The position numbers and the translations under genes are program-made. A DNA stretch of 64,000 bases from Eulemur rufifrons (Eukaryota; Chordata; Mammalia; Primates; Lemuridae). Positions within the stretch are counted from its first letter, which is position 1. Every line of letters begins with the position of its first letter. Below, piece by piece: positions 1 to 12,719 of this stretch. The stretch spans positions 4,532,001-4,596,000 of the forward strand of contig NC_091006.1 in assembly GCF_041146395.1 (NCBI RefSeq). Direction: 5' to 3'. The notes beneath the pieces were generated by a model, which was given only the letters and a program-made list of their open reading frames with translations, was not told the origin of the DNA and ran no database searches.

Positions 1-439
1 ATCTCTGAGCTTTCAAAAACTGACGTCTTTCCATTCTAATTTGTCCATTTCCCTGTCCATTCATCCTCCAGGAAATGGTTATCAAGTGCCCAATATGTGC
101 CAGGCTCCGTGCCAAGCCCTGGGTGTACCACGGTGAGCAAAAGAGCCAAGTCTCTACCTTCATAAGGGGAGGTGGACTTCATGTCTATCTTAATGCAAAT
201 CCTCGCGCCAATAAATGGAATAAACTGAGATGTGTGGCAGAGGAAGGAGCAATAAAAGATGCTATGAGAGCAACAAAAAATGGGAAAATAAAATTTAAAG
301 AATAATTAAATTTGCCATAGCCTCCAAAATACTTCATAATCAACTTAAGAAAAGACATTGCAAAACCTCTATGCTGAAAAGGGGAGAGGTCTGCTGAGGG
401 AAACTGAAGTTCTAAAGAAATGAAGAGACATGTCGTATT

Positions 440-1859
<1,420 letters not shown>

Positions 1860-2118
1860 TTACACAGACAGAACCCAGATTAGAGTTGACTGAGGAGTGA
1901 TTGAGAAATAAGGAAGTGGAGAATGCGATTATATCTCATTTCGGATAATGGGTCCAACTTCCTATAACAAGCTGGGTTATAACAAGGATGAGAGAATACT
2001 GAACTTGGAAGAAATTGTGAAAGATACCACTTTTGTAAAAGCTTACCCCTTTAAATTCAGCCCGAGAGGTTGCATATCTGTTCCTGTGATGCAGGTGGGC
2101 ATCATGACTCATGCATGA

Positions 2119-2472
<354 letters not shown>

Positions 2473-2843
2473 TAACTACCATGAGCACAAAGGAGCGGGT
2501 TTAACTGAGGTGTCTTCAACATTGGTGTCACATTACAGTGACGGAGAAAGGCACAAGGCGGGGAGGAAGGACAGTCCTACTCCGCAACACTTGCTTCCCA
2601 GTGAGGTCCCGGTTTGCAGTTAAATCCAGACCCTTGTGAATATTTATAGAAAAGCATAAAAGCAAAATGACACAAATGAGTTTGGTAGTAAGCAACAGAG
2701 AACAGGCTTTCTCAGTTCTTCTGTTTATCTGGAAAGCGTATATGCGTGAGGGGGGAGGAAATAAAGAGGTAGAACTCCTTTGCCGAGCTGAAGAGAAAGA
2801 AAAGGTAAATACCAAGATATGTGGATCTGGGGTCCTAGACGAA

Positions 2844-2846
2844 GGA

Positions 2847-2889
<43 letters not shown>

Positions 2890-2957
2890 GAAGGAAGGAA
2901 GGAAGGAAAGAAAGGGAAAGAAAGGAAAAGAAAGAAAGAGAAAGAAAGAAAGAAAAG
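2844..2957 (+). repeat. GAAA/GGAA microsatellite
   Basis: Long purine tract of GAAA units with an inner GGAA block. It gives spurious Lys/Arg/Glu-rich and Phe/Leu-rich open frames on the two strands. Confidence 0.95.
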
Positions 2958-2959
2958 AG

Positions 2960-4900
2960 TGAATGAATAAAAAATGATGGGAACGAGGCATGCCCTAGGT
3001 AAAGAATGGGGATTGCATGAGCGTGGATCAGACTACGGAGGGCAAAACAGAGAGCCATTCCCTAGCTCAGGAGGAAAACATGTTCTGACTATCCATATTT
3101 CCTCGGGAATATATTTCAAAAGGACTTTGAGGAGCTTCCAACCTGGAGCTACCCAGCTCAGAGAGCGGAAGCAGTGGGGAAAGAACAAGGGTGGCTCAGA
3201 GGTTGGGCCCAGCCCCCGGGAGAGAGAATACATGGCGGAAAGGAATGGAACCTGAGCATCACTCCCCTACAGAAAGCCACTCGGGCACTTGGAGTCCAGC
3301 CTCCCGAATGACTGACACTTTCTTTCCCAGGTAAGATGGCACGTCTATGCCCTGAGCCTCCGGATATTTCACCAGGCGGTGTCTACAAAGCTGTCCAGCT
3401 GAGAGCAGGGACTGCGGATGGCACCTACTGAGTGCTGAGCAGCAGCCACGCGCTCTGCATCTGCCGGCTCACTGGACCCTCGCAGACATCCCGGGACGTA
3501 CGTATCCCCCTCGCTCACCTCCTGAAAAGGATGCTAAAGTTCACAACATGAGTCTGCTTCCAGGTCACAGTGAAAAGACTTGGATCTGAGCCCATATCTG
3601 CACGACTCTGAATCCCACCTGAGTCCCGCCGTAACAGGACGCAGGCTTGGAGAAACCGATGTGTTTCAACTGAGAAAGGTGAAAGACACTTGTTAGGAAC
3701 AGAGGGCAGGAGATCAAGTAGGAAACCTCTTTTCTGAGAATGAGTAGAGTCATAGAAGAAATCGCCTAGGAAAGGGAAGATAAAATAATCTGACTTGGGC
3801 AGTGAAAAAAAAAAATGCCTGGGATTAAAAAAAAAAAAAAATTCAGGAATTGAGGACAGAAAAATCTGTGTTTGGAAGTCAGAGTGAGGATCTCCATGGA
3901 GATAACAGAGATGCCGAGGCCTTCACTTTGGGTTTGAGAGGAAACTGCTCAATTACTGATCTTCCTCCCTCTGCCCACGTGACCCGTGCTGGTTATAAGC
4001 CTCCTGCCAGCCCGGTTCCTTACCATCTCTTCCTGTGCGAGATGGGAGGCAGCAGTGGCTAAAGCTCTGTTCCGCTTTCCTAGAAGCTCGCGGACTCTTC
4101 TTCAGGACAGACCCCAAGGAGCCATCTCTCCGGAATGAGGACGAGGCCAGGCAGCCGCCTTAGTGCTCGCGGTCTGGGAAGCGACGCAGGGAGCAGAACT
4201 TGAGGGCACGGTGTCGGGAGGCTGGAAGGAGTCTGCCAGACACTGCAATGTAAGGATGATGCTCAGAGAAGGAGCTGGTGTGGGGGGCAAGGAAACGTGT
4301 CCCCGGGAATCAAGGCTGGAGAGAGGATGGGGGGCGAGACGGTGGGGGCCAGCCAGGGCTACACACCAAGTGGAAACTGAGTCACCCCATTAAGAAGAGG
4401 CTCACGGTCAACACACCAGGCCCAGGAGTCAGTTAAGGCCCATGGGCTTTTCTGACTGTCTCTCTGAAGTCTCCTGGGGACAAGCCTCCTCAGCCAGTGC
4501 TGGTGGCCCCCCTCACCCCGCCCGCCCCTCTCCAAGCTGCCCCCAGCTTCCCCTTTTCAGTAGAGCCCCAGAGTCCGGTGTCGGACGGAGGTGGGCAGAT
4601 GGGCTGGGGGGCTGGGCACTTGGGTTCTCACAGCCTGGCCATCCTGAGACACACCTGGCTGGCAGCTCTCTCCCTGCCGCGGTGCCGTCTCAGAAAGGAC
4701 TTCGGCAAAGTTAGAAGCTGATAACAGAAACTTCCTGTCTCTGTGAGGATGGAAGGAGAAAGGCTAGGGACAGTGGAGGGGAAACTCCCTCGGGAAGCTA
4801 AGGCTTGGTCTCCCTCGGAGACACATGACGGCAAACGTAATAACCACTGCCTAATATCCCGCCCCAGGCAAAGTCAATAATTGTTCTGGGCAGTTCTAGC
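2960..4900. other. Intergenic, upstream of FFAR2
   Basis: I see no gene or clear repeat. The FFAR2 5' non-coding exon and promoter may lie here. Short stretches such as 'cccacgtgacccgtgctgg' near 3974 contain an E-box, which alone proves nothing. Confidence 0.4.
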
Positions 4901-5048
4901 AGGTGGTGTGAGCAAGCAGCGGTAGCAGCAGAAAGCATTGGCCCGGGCAGGGGAGAGTTTGAGGGAGAATGTTCGTATCCTGACCCGGGAGGGGTCCACA
5001 GGCTGTGAGTGGGGCCTCCTGACGCTGCCCTCTGTCACCTGCTCCAGG

Positions 5049-6041
5049 ATGTTCGCTCAGTGGCAAAGCTCCTTGATCCTCACGGCCTACATCATCATCT
5101 TCCTCACTGGTCTCCCTGCCAACCTACTGGCCCTGCGGGCGTTCCTGGGGCGGGTCCGCCAGCCCCAGCCGGCGCCTGTGCACATCCTCCTGCTCAGCCT
5201 GACGCTGGCGGACCTGCTGCTGCTGCTGCTGCTGCCCTTCAGGATCGTGGAGACGGCCTCCAACTTCCACTGGTATCTGCCTGAGATCGTCTGTGCCCTC
5301 ACGGGTTTCGGCTTCTACAGCAGCATCTACTGCAGCACGTGGCTCCTGGCGGGCATCAGCATCGAGCGCTACCTAGGGGTGGCCTTCCCCGTGCAGTACA
5401 AGCTCTCCCGGCGGCCCCTCTACGGAGTGATCGCTGCTCTGGTGGCCTGGATCATGTCCTTTGGTCACTGCACCGTCGTGATCGTCGTTCAGTACTTGAA
5501 CTCAACCCAGCGGATGAGAAATCCCAGTGACATCACCTGCTACGAGAACTTCACCCAGGCTCAGCTGGATGTGGTGCTCCCTGTGCGCCTGGAGCTGTGC
5601 CTGGTGCTCTTCCTCATCCCCATGGCGGTCACCGTCTTCTGCTACTGGCGCTTTGTGTGGATCATGCTCACCCAGCCCCACGTGGGGGCCCAGCGGCGGT
5701 GGCGGGCCGTGGGGCTGGCCGTGGTGACGCTCCTCAACTTCCTGGTGTGCTTCGGGCCCTACAACGTGTCTCACCTGGTGGGGTTCTACAGGAAAGAAAG
5801 CCCCCCGTGGCGGGCGGTGACGGTGGTGTTCAGTTCCCTCAACGCCAGCCTGGACCCCCTGCTGTTCTATTTCTCCTCTTCCGCGGTGCGCAGGACCTTT
5901 GGGCAAGGGCTGCAGGTGCTGCGCCGTCAGGGCTCCTCCCTGCTGAGACGCAGAGGCAAAGAGACGGCAGAGGTGACCCACGCGGACAAGGGCGTGAGTC
6001 AGACAGAGGGAGCACCGAGTTCGGACTTCACCACGGACTAG
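5049..6041 (+). CDS. FFAR2: Free fatty acid receptor 2 (short-chain fatty acid GPCR)
   Basis: Class A G-protein-coupled receptor of the plasma membrane. The family senses acetate, propionate and butyrate and signals through Gi/o and Gq in leukocytes, gut endocrine cells and adipocytes. The frame from the ATG encodes 330 residues, the usual length for FFAR2, with seven hydrophobic segments. TM3 ends in the E-R-Y variant of the DRY motif (residues 106-108) and TM7 carries DPLLFYF in place of NPxxY. Residues known to bind the carboxylate or shape the pocket are present: His140, Arg180, Tyr238, His242 and Arg255. N-glycosylation sequons lie at Asn151 and Asn167. The frame stays open upstream to about 4938, but a 3' splice acceptor (tgctccag) ends one base before the ATG, so the coding region is a single exon joined to an upstream 5' UTR exon that I could not locate. 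FFAR1 and FFAR3 are more distant in sequence and are not in the window. Confidence 0.96.
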   Translation: MFAQWQSSLILTAYIIIFLTGLPANLLALRAFLGRVRQPQPAPVHILLLSLTLADLLLLLLLPFRIVETASNFHWYLPEIVCALTGFGFYSSIYCSTWLLAGISIERYLGVAFPVQYKLSRRPLYGVIAALVAWIMSFGHCTVVIVVQYLNSTQRMRNPSDITCYENFTQAQLDVVLPVRLELCLVLFLIPMAVTVFCYWRFVWIMLTQPHVGAQRRWRAVGLAVVTLLNFLVCFGPYNVSHLVGFYRKESPPWRAVTVVFSSLNASLDPLLFYFSSSAVRRTFGQGLQVLRRQGSSLLRRRGKETAEVTHADKGVSQTEGAPSSDFTTD

Positions 6042-6800
6042 CGGTCACCCTGGACCTTTGGAGGCGCTGTGGGTTGCCCAGGAGCTGGGCGGCCGGGAGA
6101 GGCGGAGCATGAGGGCTCCTGTCCTGACTCGGGAATCCCCAAGCCCAATCCAGGCCTGGGACTTTGAAGAACCCTCTCTCACCAGCTTGGTATCCCTTCC
6201 TGACTGGTTTTCCTTCCCACAGGAGCACAAGGCCACGACACAGGAAGAAATGGCTAAGCATAGAAGCACAGTGAGGCTAGAGTTTCGGAAGCAACATAGC
6301 TAACGGGAATTCAGCCCTTGCAAGGAGGATGAGATCTGGTTGTGACCAGGCTGCAGCAGAGAGTCCTAAATTACTCCTACTACCGGCTTCGAAACAACAC
6401 CTAGACACTGGTCTAGCTGTTGATGCCAGAAAGAAACCAATGGGAAAGAGATGGGAGAGAAATGCTAAATGAGGTCAGAGAAAACTCAAAAGGTTCTGAG
6501 CCTGGGAGACTAGCAGGGAGGACTCAGTCAGGGCTTAAACCTCTAATGATCTGGGGGTCACTGCAGCCGTTTGACCAGTTGCTTTTAAAGTGTGCACCAT
6601 TCGTTTTCACGTGTTATCTTGTCTCCCCCGTAAACTGGGAGCTGCCTGAGGTCTGGGTCTCACCTCCTTCCTCCTGGCACCCCGCACGGCCCAGGATGTG
6701 GCTTGGCGCGCAGCAATCAGAGACCGACACTGGCTCACACAGGGAAAAACAACCTGGTCTGGCAGGTTGAAAATAAAGGTTATGAAACTCTGAAGTGAGT
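6042..6800 (+). other. FFAR2: FFAR2 3' untranslated region
   Basis: Non-coding sequence from the stop codon to about 20 bases past an AATAAA signal at 6772-6777. The end is inferred from the signal and the cleavage site is not visible. I see no repeat in this stretch. Confidence 0.6.
6772..6777 (+). terminator. FFAR2: Polyadenylation signal of FFAR2
   Basis: Canonical AATAAA about 730 bases after the FFAR2 stop codon and on the same strand. It is the first good signal downstream of the gene. Confidence 0.65.
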
Positions 6801-7224
6801 GTCCGCAATCTTTGAGACACTTCTGCAAGCACAGGAGAGAGAGCTGTGGGGAAGGGGAAGGCGACGCATTTAAACCGCAGAAACGTTCTGATTTGCAGAT
6901 GTGTGCGGGACTACCAGGGCACTGATGGAATCCCGTTTAGGTCCATGAATAGAGAGGGCGGCCTCGGAAAGCGGGTGCCAGCTGAGTCCTGACTCACGGT
7001 CACCAGTCTTCCACGGGGGCTTGAAACATGTTACCCTCCTGCTCAGAAACCTGCAATTTCCCTATTGTCAGAATTTTTCCTCCTAGGAATTCATGTCACA
7101 GCCTTCCTTTACCAGCTTTGTGCCTCTCTACCTTCCCGATTTCACCTGCCTAATGCATTCCGCCACAATAAGGACTGCTAGAACATTCTGTCTCGTTAAC
7201 TGACTGCCGGCCCCTCGCCCAGTA

Positions 7225-7345
7225 GTCTGCAACCCAGGCTGTACATTGGAATCACATGGGGACACGTGAAAATAATACAGACAGCCAACCCAAACCTACA
7301 CACAGAGCCTCTGAGCGTGGGGAATCCAGATCTTGGGTCAGGAGC
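7225..7345 (+). mobile_element. hAT-Charlie type DNA transposon fragment
   Basis: 'gtctgcaacccaggctgtac' followed by 'attggaatcacatggggac' matches the terminal region common to non-autonomous MER/Charlie elements. Diverged. Confidence 0.5.
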
Positions 7346-7349
7346 CCAA

Positions 7350-7720
7350 TCTGTCCAGGAAATCCTTCCTCGGGGAGACCCTTCCTGCTCACATGTCCCC
7401 CCACCTCAACCCCGTGCTCCCCCATCTTCCAATGACTTCCTTCCTCCCCTCTTACCAAACCCCATTCAACACTCACTTTCTCCAGAAAGCCTTTCCTTAT
7501 TCCCACCCAAATGAAAGCTCATTTCTGTTTTCCTTCTTCAAAAGAAGGCTGGACGGGTGTCATAAGCCTCCCGTCTTCAGTGTTGGTTTGGCTTGGTAGC
7601 TAGAGGACCCGAAGCAAGTCACAGCCTCCAGCCTCCATTTCCGAACCGTCACAGTGACGATAACGTGTCCCTCCCAGGCTTATTCTGAGGGTTAAAATGA
7701 GACTGCATGTATAAAATTGT
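7350..7720 (+). repeat. L2-like then MIR-like fragments
   Basis: The first half resembles the L2 3' region (ccttcct...cttcctcccctcttacc...agaaagcctttcctt). From about 7575 it resembles a MIR core (aagcaagtcacagcctcc...ctcccaggcttattctgagg). Both are old. Confidence 0.4.
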
Positions 7721-10700
7721 TAAAAAATTATAGAATGTCATTTAGCTCTAAGATACCAAACCATGTGTAACACAGATGGACCCTCGGAAATATAATAAGT
7801 AAACATTAAAATGATGGAAATAATGTACTAGGTAGTCAACTATAGAATGGTTTGGTAGTCATATGTGAGAAAAACTCTGGGATTTTCAGCTGACTGCAGA
7901 CGTACTATGAGTCTGTGATGTATTCCAGCTTCCAAAAAAGCTCATTTGATTTGGGTGACGTGAAAAGAAAGAATGCAGACAAGATGATAATAACCCCATT
8001 CCATTTACACCCAGTCCGTAGCACGTTCAGTGCTGAGACAACACATTTTGAAAAAGGCCACTAACTCGGGGAATCAAGCCCAGAAAAGTTAACCAAAAAT
8101 GTTTTGGATGTATAAAACTATATAATACCTGTATTCCTTCTCCACTCCCACTGCTTCACCTGACTAGCCTTAAGAAAACCCCATATAATAGTAGCAATAA
8201 TGACAATCACAGGGAATATGAAATGCCAGGCACTACGCCAGAGAAAGGACCTGAGAGAGTTGAGGTGACTTTCCAAGGTTGAAAAGTGGGAGGGCTTTGA
8301 ATCCAGGTCTTCCTGACTTCAAAGTGCCTGCTTTTCTCACCGGCCCATGAGCACAATATCACATGCACCCCATAAACACATACAATCATTGTGCATCCAT
8401 AACATTTTTCATAATAAAAAGAAATAAAATTTTTTTAAAAGGGAAGGAAGTAAGAGAATGCTGGGTCTGTCGCTGCGACAAGATAAGGTCCATTTCATGG
8501 AAGATGCATTTCTGTAGCTCCACAAGGAAGAGCAAAGATCGCAGATGAAGAAGGCAGATACATTTCAAGTAATTAGGGCTATTTAAACAGAACTTACTAT
8601 CTCAGCAAGACAGTTTCTCCCATTTTCCAATAATATTCAAGCAGAAGATAGCAAACACCCATCCAGAGGAAACTCATACATCTGTTAAGGGCTGAACCAG
8701 TGAACTGCCAAAGCCCTTCCAACGCTGAGCTTCTCAGCTTCTTCAGGGACGTGGCTGCTCTTGCTAACCAGGAAAGTATAAAATGAAGTCATTTTGCTGT
8801 AATGGGTTTATAAGAAAATCACTGGACCTGGTCTGAGACTTTCAGGGTGAAGTTTTAGCTGCTTACTTACTTACAAGTATTTGACCTTCATCAGGTCACT
8901 TGGTATATCAGCCCATTTCTTCACCAAGAGCAAGAGTCAAGCTGTCAGGCAAAGAGAGCAAACGCCCCCGTCCTCCGCCTTCTTGCTCCATGCAGGCCCT
9001 CGGTGAATTAGACGAGGCTCACGCCCATGGGGAGGGCAATCTGCTTCAGTCTACTTGTTCAGACGCTAATCTCATCCAGAAACACCCTCACACACACACT
9101 TAGAAATAAGATTTAGCCAAATATCTGGGCACTCCATCCTCCCGTGAAATAGACACATAGGTTAACCGTGACAGCAGGCCTGCTGTGCATTTCTAACGGG
9201 TTCCCAGCAATGCCCTGCTGCTGGCTCAGGGACCACACTTTGAGAACCAATTGGGCTGGAATACTGTGAACGGGGGAGAGAGTGACAGAAGATGAGGTCA
9301 AGGAGGTGAGCAGGGACCATGCAAAGTCTCTTAGGCCACAGAAAGGGGTCTGAATTTATTCTAGGAGCTTCTGGAAGCCATTTGAGCATTTGTAGCAAGA
9401 GAGAAGGATCTGATTTCCATTTTAAGAAGATCACCGTGGCGGCTGTGCCTCCCACGGAAGGGAGATTGTTGTTAGTATCAAGGAGATACTGTGCACGAAA
9501 GAGTTAAGAAACCACAGAGCACTATGCAAACGTGCAGGGCCAGTGGCTCCCTGTGAGGGAGGCTGTCTCCTCTTCCACTGGAATTGGATTTTCAAGAACA
9601 AAATAGCCAGGGGGAGGCCTCACAAGTTATCATGCATCTGCTTGCTAAACAGATGTCTCCAATGGTGTGTTGGAAAATGTTTAACAACTAGCTCTTGGTC
9701 GCAGGGGAGGGGCTGGGAGCGGAGGTTAGAAAGGCTCTGATTTGCAACACTTGGCAATTTCTGTGCCATACACACTCCCACCAGCGTTAATTTCTCCCAC
9801 CGTGAAGACACTGAACGTGGGATTGGCAAGAGATATTAATAATCCACTCTCCTAAGCCGGCTCGAGCACATCCCTGGATGCATCTCACAGCGCATATCCT
9901 CCTTGAGAAAACTTTATCTTTCCCCGGCTACAGGCAGCACAAGGCTCTTACACAGGGCTTCTGACACAATAAACACTAGTTAAATGTGGCTGGCTGGGCC
10001 TGGTCCGAGAGCATCCGGGTGGCTGCATGATTGCCGGGCTCCTCTGCATCCCCCGCCCGAAGCAGGATGACAGATGGGTAAACAGAAATATTAGTGCCTA
10101 GTTAATGAGTAACACAGTTGGCAGCCAGAGCCGCTACCAGGAAACAGGGGTGCAGGGAGCTGGCTTGGCCTGACCCGAGGGCCTGGCAAGCAGGAAAGGG
10201 GAACCTGCACTGACGAGTTCACTTCCCCTTTCTGGAGGAGATGCTGTTGTCCCCCTTCCTCAAAACTTCTCATCGGCCCACATGGCCAGCGCTCACGTGG
10301 AGTGCGGTTTTGTGGCGATCGCTGTGGTCAGAGCCGGCTGGGGCGGACGGGTCTGCAGAGGGGCTGGGGCAAACACACCACCCGGATTCCAACCCCACTC
10401 CCCCAAACTCCCCCGCCTCTCAGCGCCAGGTCTCTGCTAGTTCTTCTTTTCACCTTGCTCTACCTCCTGTGGATAAATACTTTTGCCCCGTTTTTTTTTT
10501 TTTTTTCTTTTTATTATCTTTCTCTAGTCACAGGAAATGAGGACATTTCTCATCTACAAATTGCACATCCATCCAGGAAATTGGGCCAAAGATCTCTGAG
10601 CTCTCAGAAGCAGTAGTCCGGTAACCCACTTGGCCAAGGCTCAGCGGTCTCATAAGGCCGGAGACGTAAGGTCAAGTGGTGGGCGTGGGAGCCGACTCTG

Positions 10701-12340
10701 CAAATCCAGGCCAGGGTCAGCTGTCCCCTGGCAGCTTACCCAAGGAGGGGCCATCCACGCCTCTCTGATAATCTCAAGCTCCCTCTCCCCAGACATCGCT
10801 CCCTGACATCTGTCAGCCTGAGCAACGACCAGCCTCAAGGAAACAGTTAGGAATGTAAATATACTGCTCCCAAATCTAGATGTTTTAAATAAAAAGCCCA
10901 TCCACGTGTGTAGCCATCGAGTTTCCAAAGTGCCGAGGCAAACATTACACCGTTTGAGTTTCCCCAGGTGTAGACATCCATTCATCCACACTTACTGGGG
11001 ACTCCCTGACTCCCGTCAGGCCCTGTTCCAGGTGTGAAAGACACAGCCAGGACGAGAAGGGCCAGAGTCTGCTCTCAGCGGCCCGTTCCAGGGGGGGGGT
11101 GGGGTGGTGCTAAGTGCTTTGAAGACAGTAAAAACGATCAAGCGCAGAGAATGACTTTGAGGAGGGGAGTAAGTGGCTTGGGAAGGCCATGCTAAGGTGG
11201 CATGTGAGCTGTAACTGGAAGGACAAGAAGGAACTGTTCATGCTAACAACTGGAGGAAGAATGTCCCAAGCAAAGGGTTCAAGGCCAACACAAGGTCTGA
11301 ACAAGCTAAGTTTGTGTCAGGAAAAGAAAGGCCACTAGCTGGGGCTCGGTGACAGCTGGAAGAGCTGTGTCAGACCACAGGGGCTCCGAAAGCCTTATAA
11401 GAAGCACAACAGTCATCTTCTCTGTACTTAACAAGAACAGCGGAGGCTCAGAGACGTGACGTGACACACACAGGTCCTCAGTAAGACGGTCTTCTGGCCC
11501 CTGGTCCAGGACTCCCAGCTTCCTCTCCAAACAAGATGCACATGCTCTGTCTCTCTCCCTCTCAATCTGTCAGCTCACTGAGGAGGAGAAAGGAGGGCAG
11601 GAAATGTGACTCAATGCGGTGTGCAGTTGTTCGGTACCAAAAGTCAGGGAAGGTGGTGGAGACTGACCGCCGAGGTTTTGAGGTGGGACGAGATGTCTGG
11701 TGCTGAGAGCAGAGTGGAACCAGTGAGAAACCGGGGTTCCAGGGGGAGTTCTGGCCGGGCAGAGGCAGGGTGTCTGGGCTCCAAGAAAGGGAAGGGAAGC
11801 CAAGGAGTAACCCAGAGCTGTCCCACACTGCCCCAGGGTCCACTGGTGTGCAATAGCAATGAGGGCAGAATCCCAGAGCTCAGAGGATGCTAGAAAACCC
11901 CTGGCCTGGATCTGAGTCTCAACCCTGGCTGCACTTCACAGTCACCCGAGGAGTCTCTAAAAATGCCAGAACATTCGTGCGTTTTATTTCTCTAAAGCCC
12001 TGTGGGTGCTCGTTAACTATGGCAAGGGTTAAGAACCACTGTGCCTAGTCCTGATCCTCCATTGGATCAGCCGAAGCATCTCCGGGGAGGCAGCAGGGAA
12101 GACAGGGTTTGATTTCTGGCTTAGCACTGTGCGACTTGACTTTGCTGTGCTTGTTTTCTTGCCAAAAAAAAAAAAAAGGTCTACTAGCACCTCCATCATC
12201 ATGTTATTACAAGGATTAAACGAGTTTAATATTGTACCTACAAAGAACTTAGAACAGCGTCTGGCAACGTGGAAATGCTATCCACACATTTATAGTGGAA
12301 ATGTTTTAAAAATGCAATTCCATTCTTCTGCTTAAAGACC
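7721..12340. other. Intergenic, mostly unclassified with scattered ancient repeats
   Basis: I see no gene. A MIR-like piece lies near 8165-8335. A piece near 9225-9250 resembles a MER5 end. Sequence near 9260-9440 resembles antisense L2 (gatctgatttccattttaagaagatcaccgtgg). A hAT-type fragment with inverted ends lies near 11918-12046 (caaccctggctgcac ... agggttaagaaccactg). The rest is unclassified. Confidence 0.4.
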
Positions 12341-12344
12341 TCCA

Positions 12345-12700
12345 AACACTTCTCATGGCCCTCAGAATAAAATCGCAAGCCTTCCCCAAGGCCAGCAAGG
12401 CCCTGCAGGACCTGGCATCTGTCCCTCTGCCCAACCACGCTCACCTCTCACTTGCTAAGCTCCTTCTGGCCTGAGATCCTTTGCACTTGCCTTTCCCTTT
12501 TCCTGGAGCCCGCTTTCCCCGGATTCTCATGTAGCTGCTTCCTCCTCTTTCGGGAAGCCCGTGACTCAAGCTTCATTTGCTCGAAGGACTTTCCCCTCTA
12601 CCCACTCCAAAGTCACCTCACTCTCATATGCTCACTCACATTTTCCTGAGTTGCTGACTTCACTGCATTTATCACCAGCTGATATGATCTACTTTTGTTC
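12345..12700 (+). mobile_element. L2 LINE 3' fragment
   Basis: 'cttctcatggccctcagaat', 'accacgctcacctctcacttgc' and 'gcctgagatcctttgcacttgcc' follow the L2 3' consensus order. Old and diverged. Confidence 0.65.
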
Positions 12701-12719
12701 TGCTTGTTGTTTTTATAAG

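Noticed and set aside
2528..3058. 176-codon frame with FLSFFLSF repeats
   Set aside because: It is the translation of the GAAA microsatellite on the opposite strand.
4938..5048. 37-codon N-terminal extension of FFAR2
   Set aside because: It begins at TTG and contains a splice acceptor just before the conserved ATG; the 330-residue form matches the family length.
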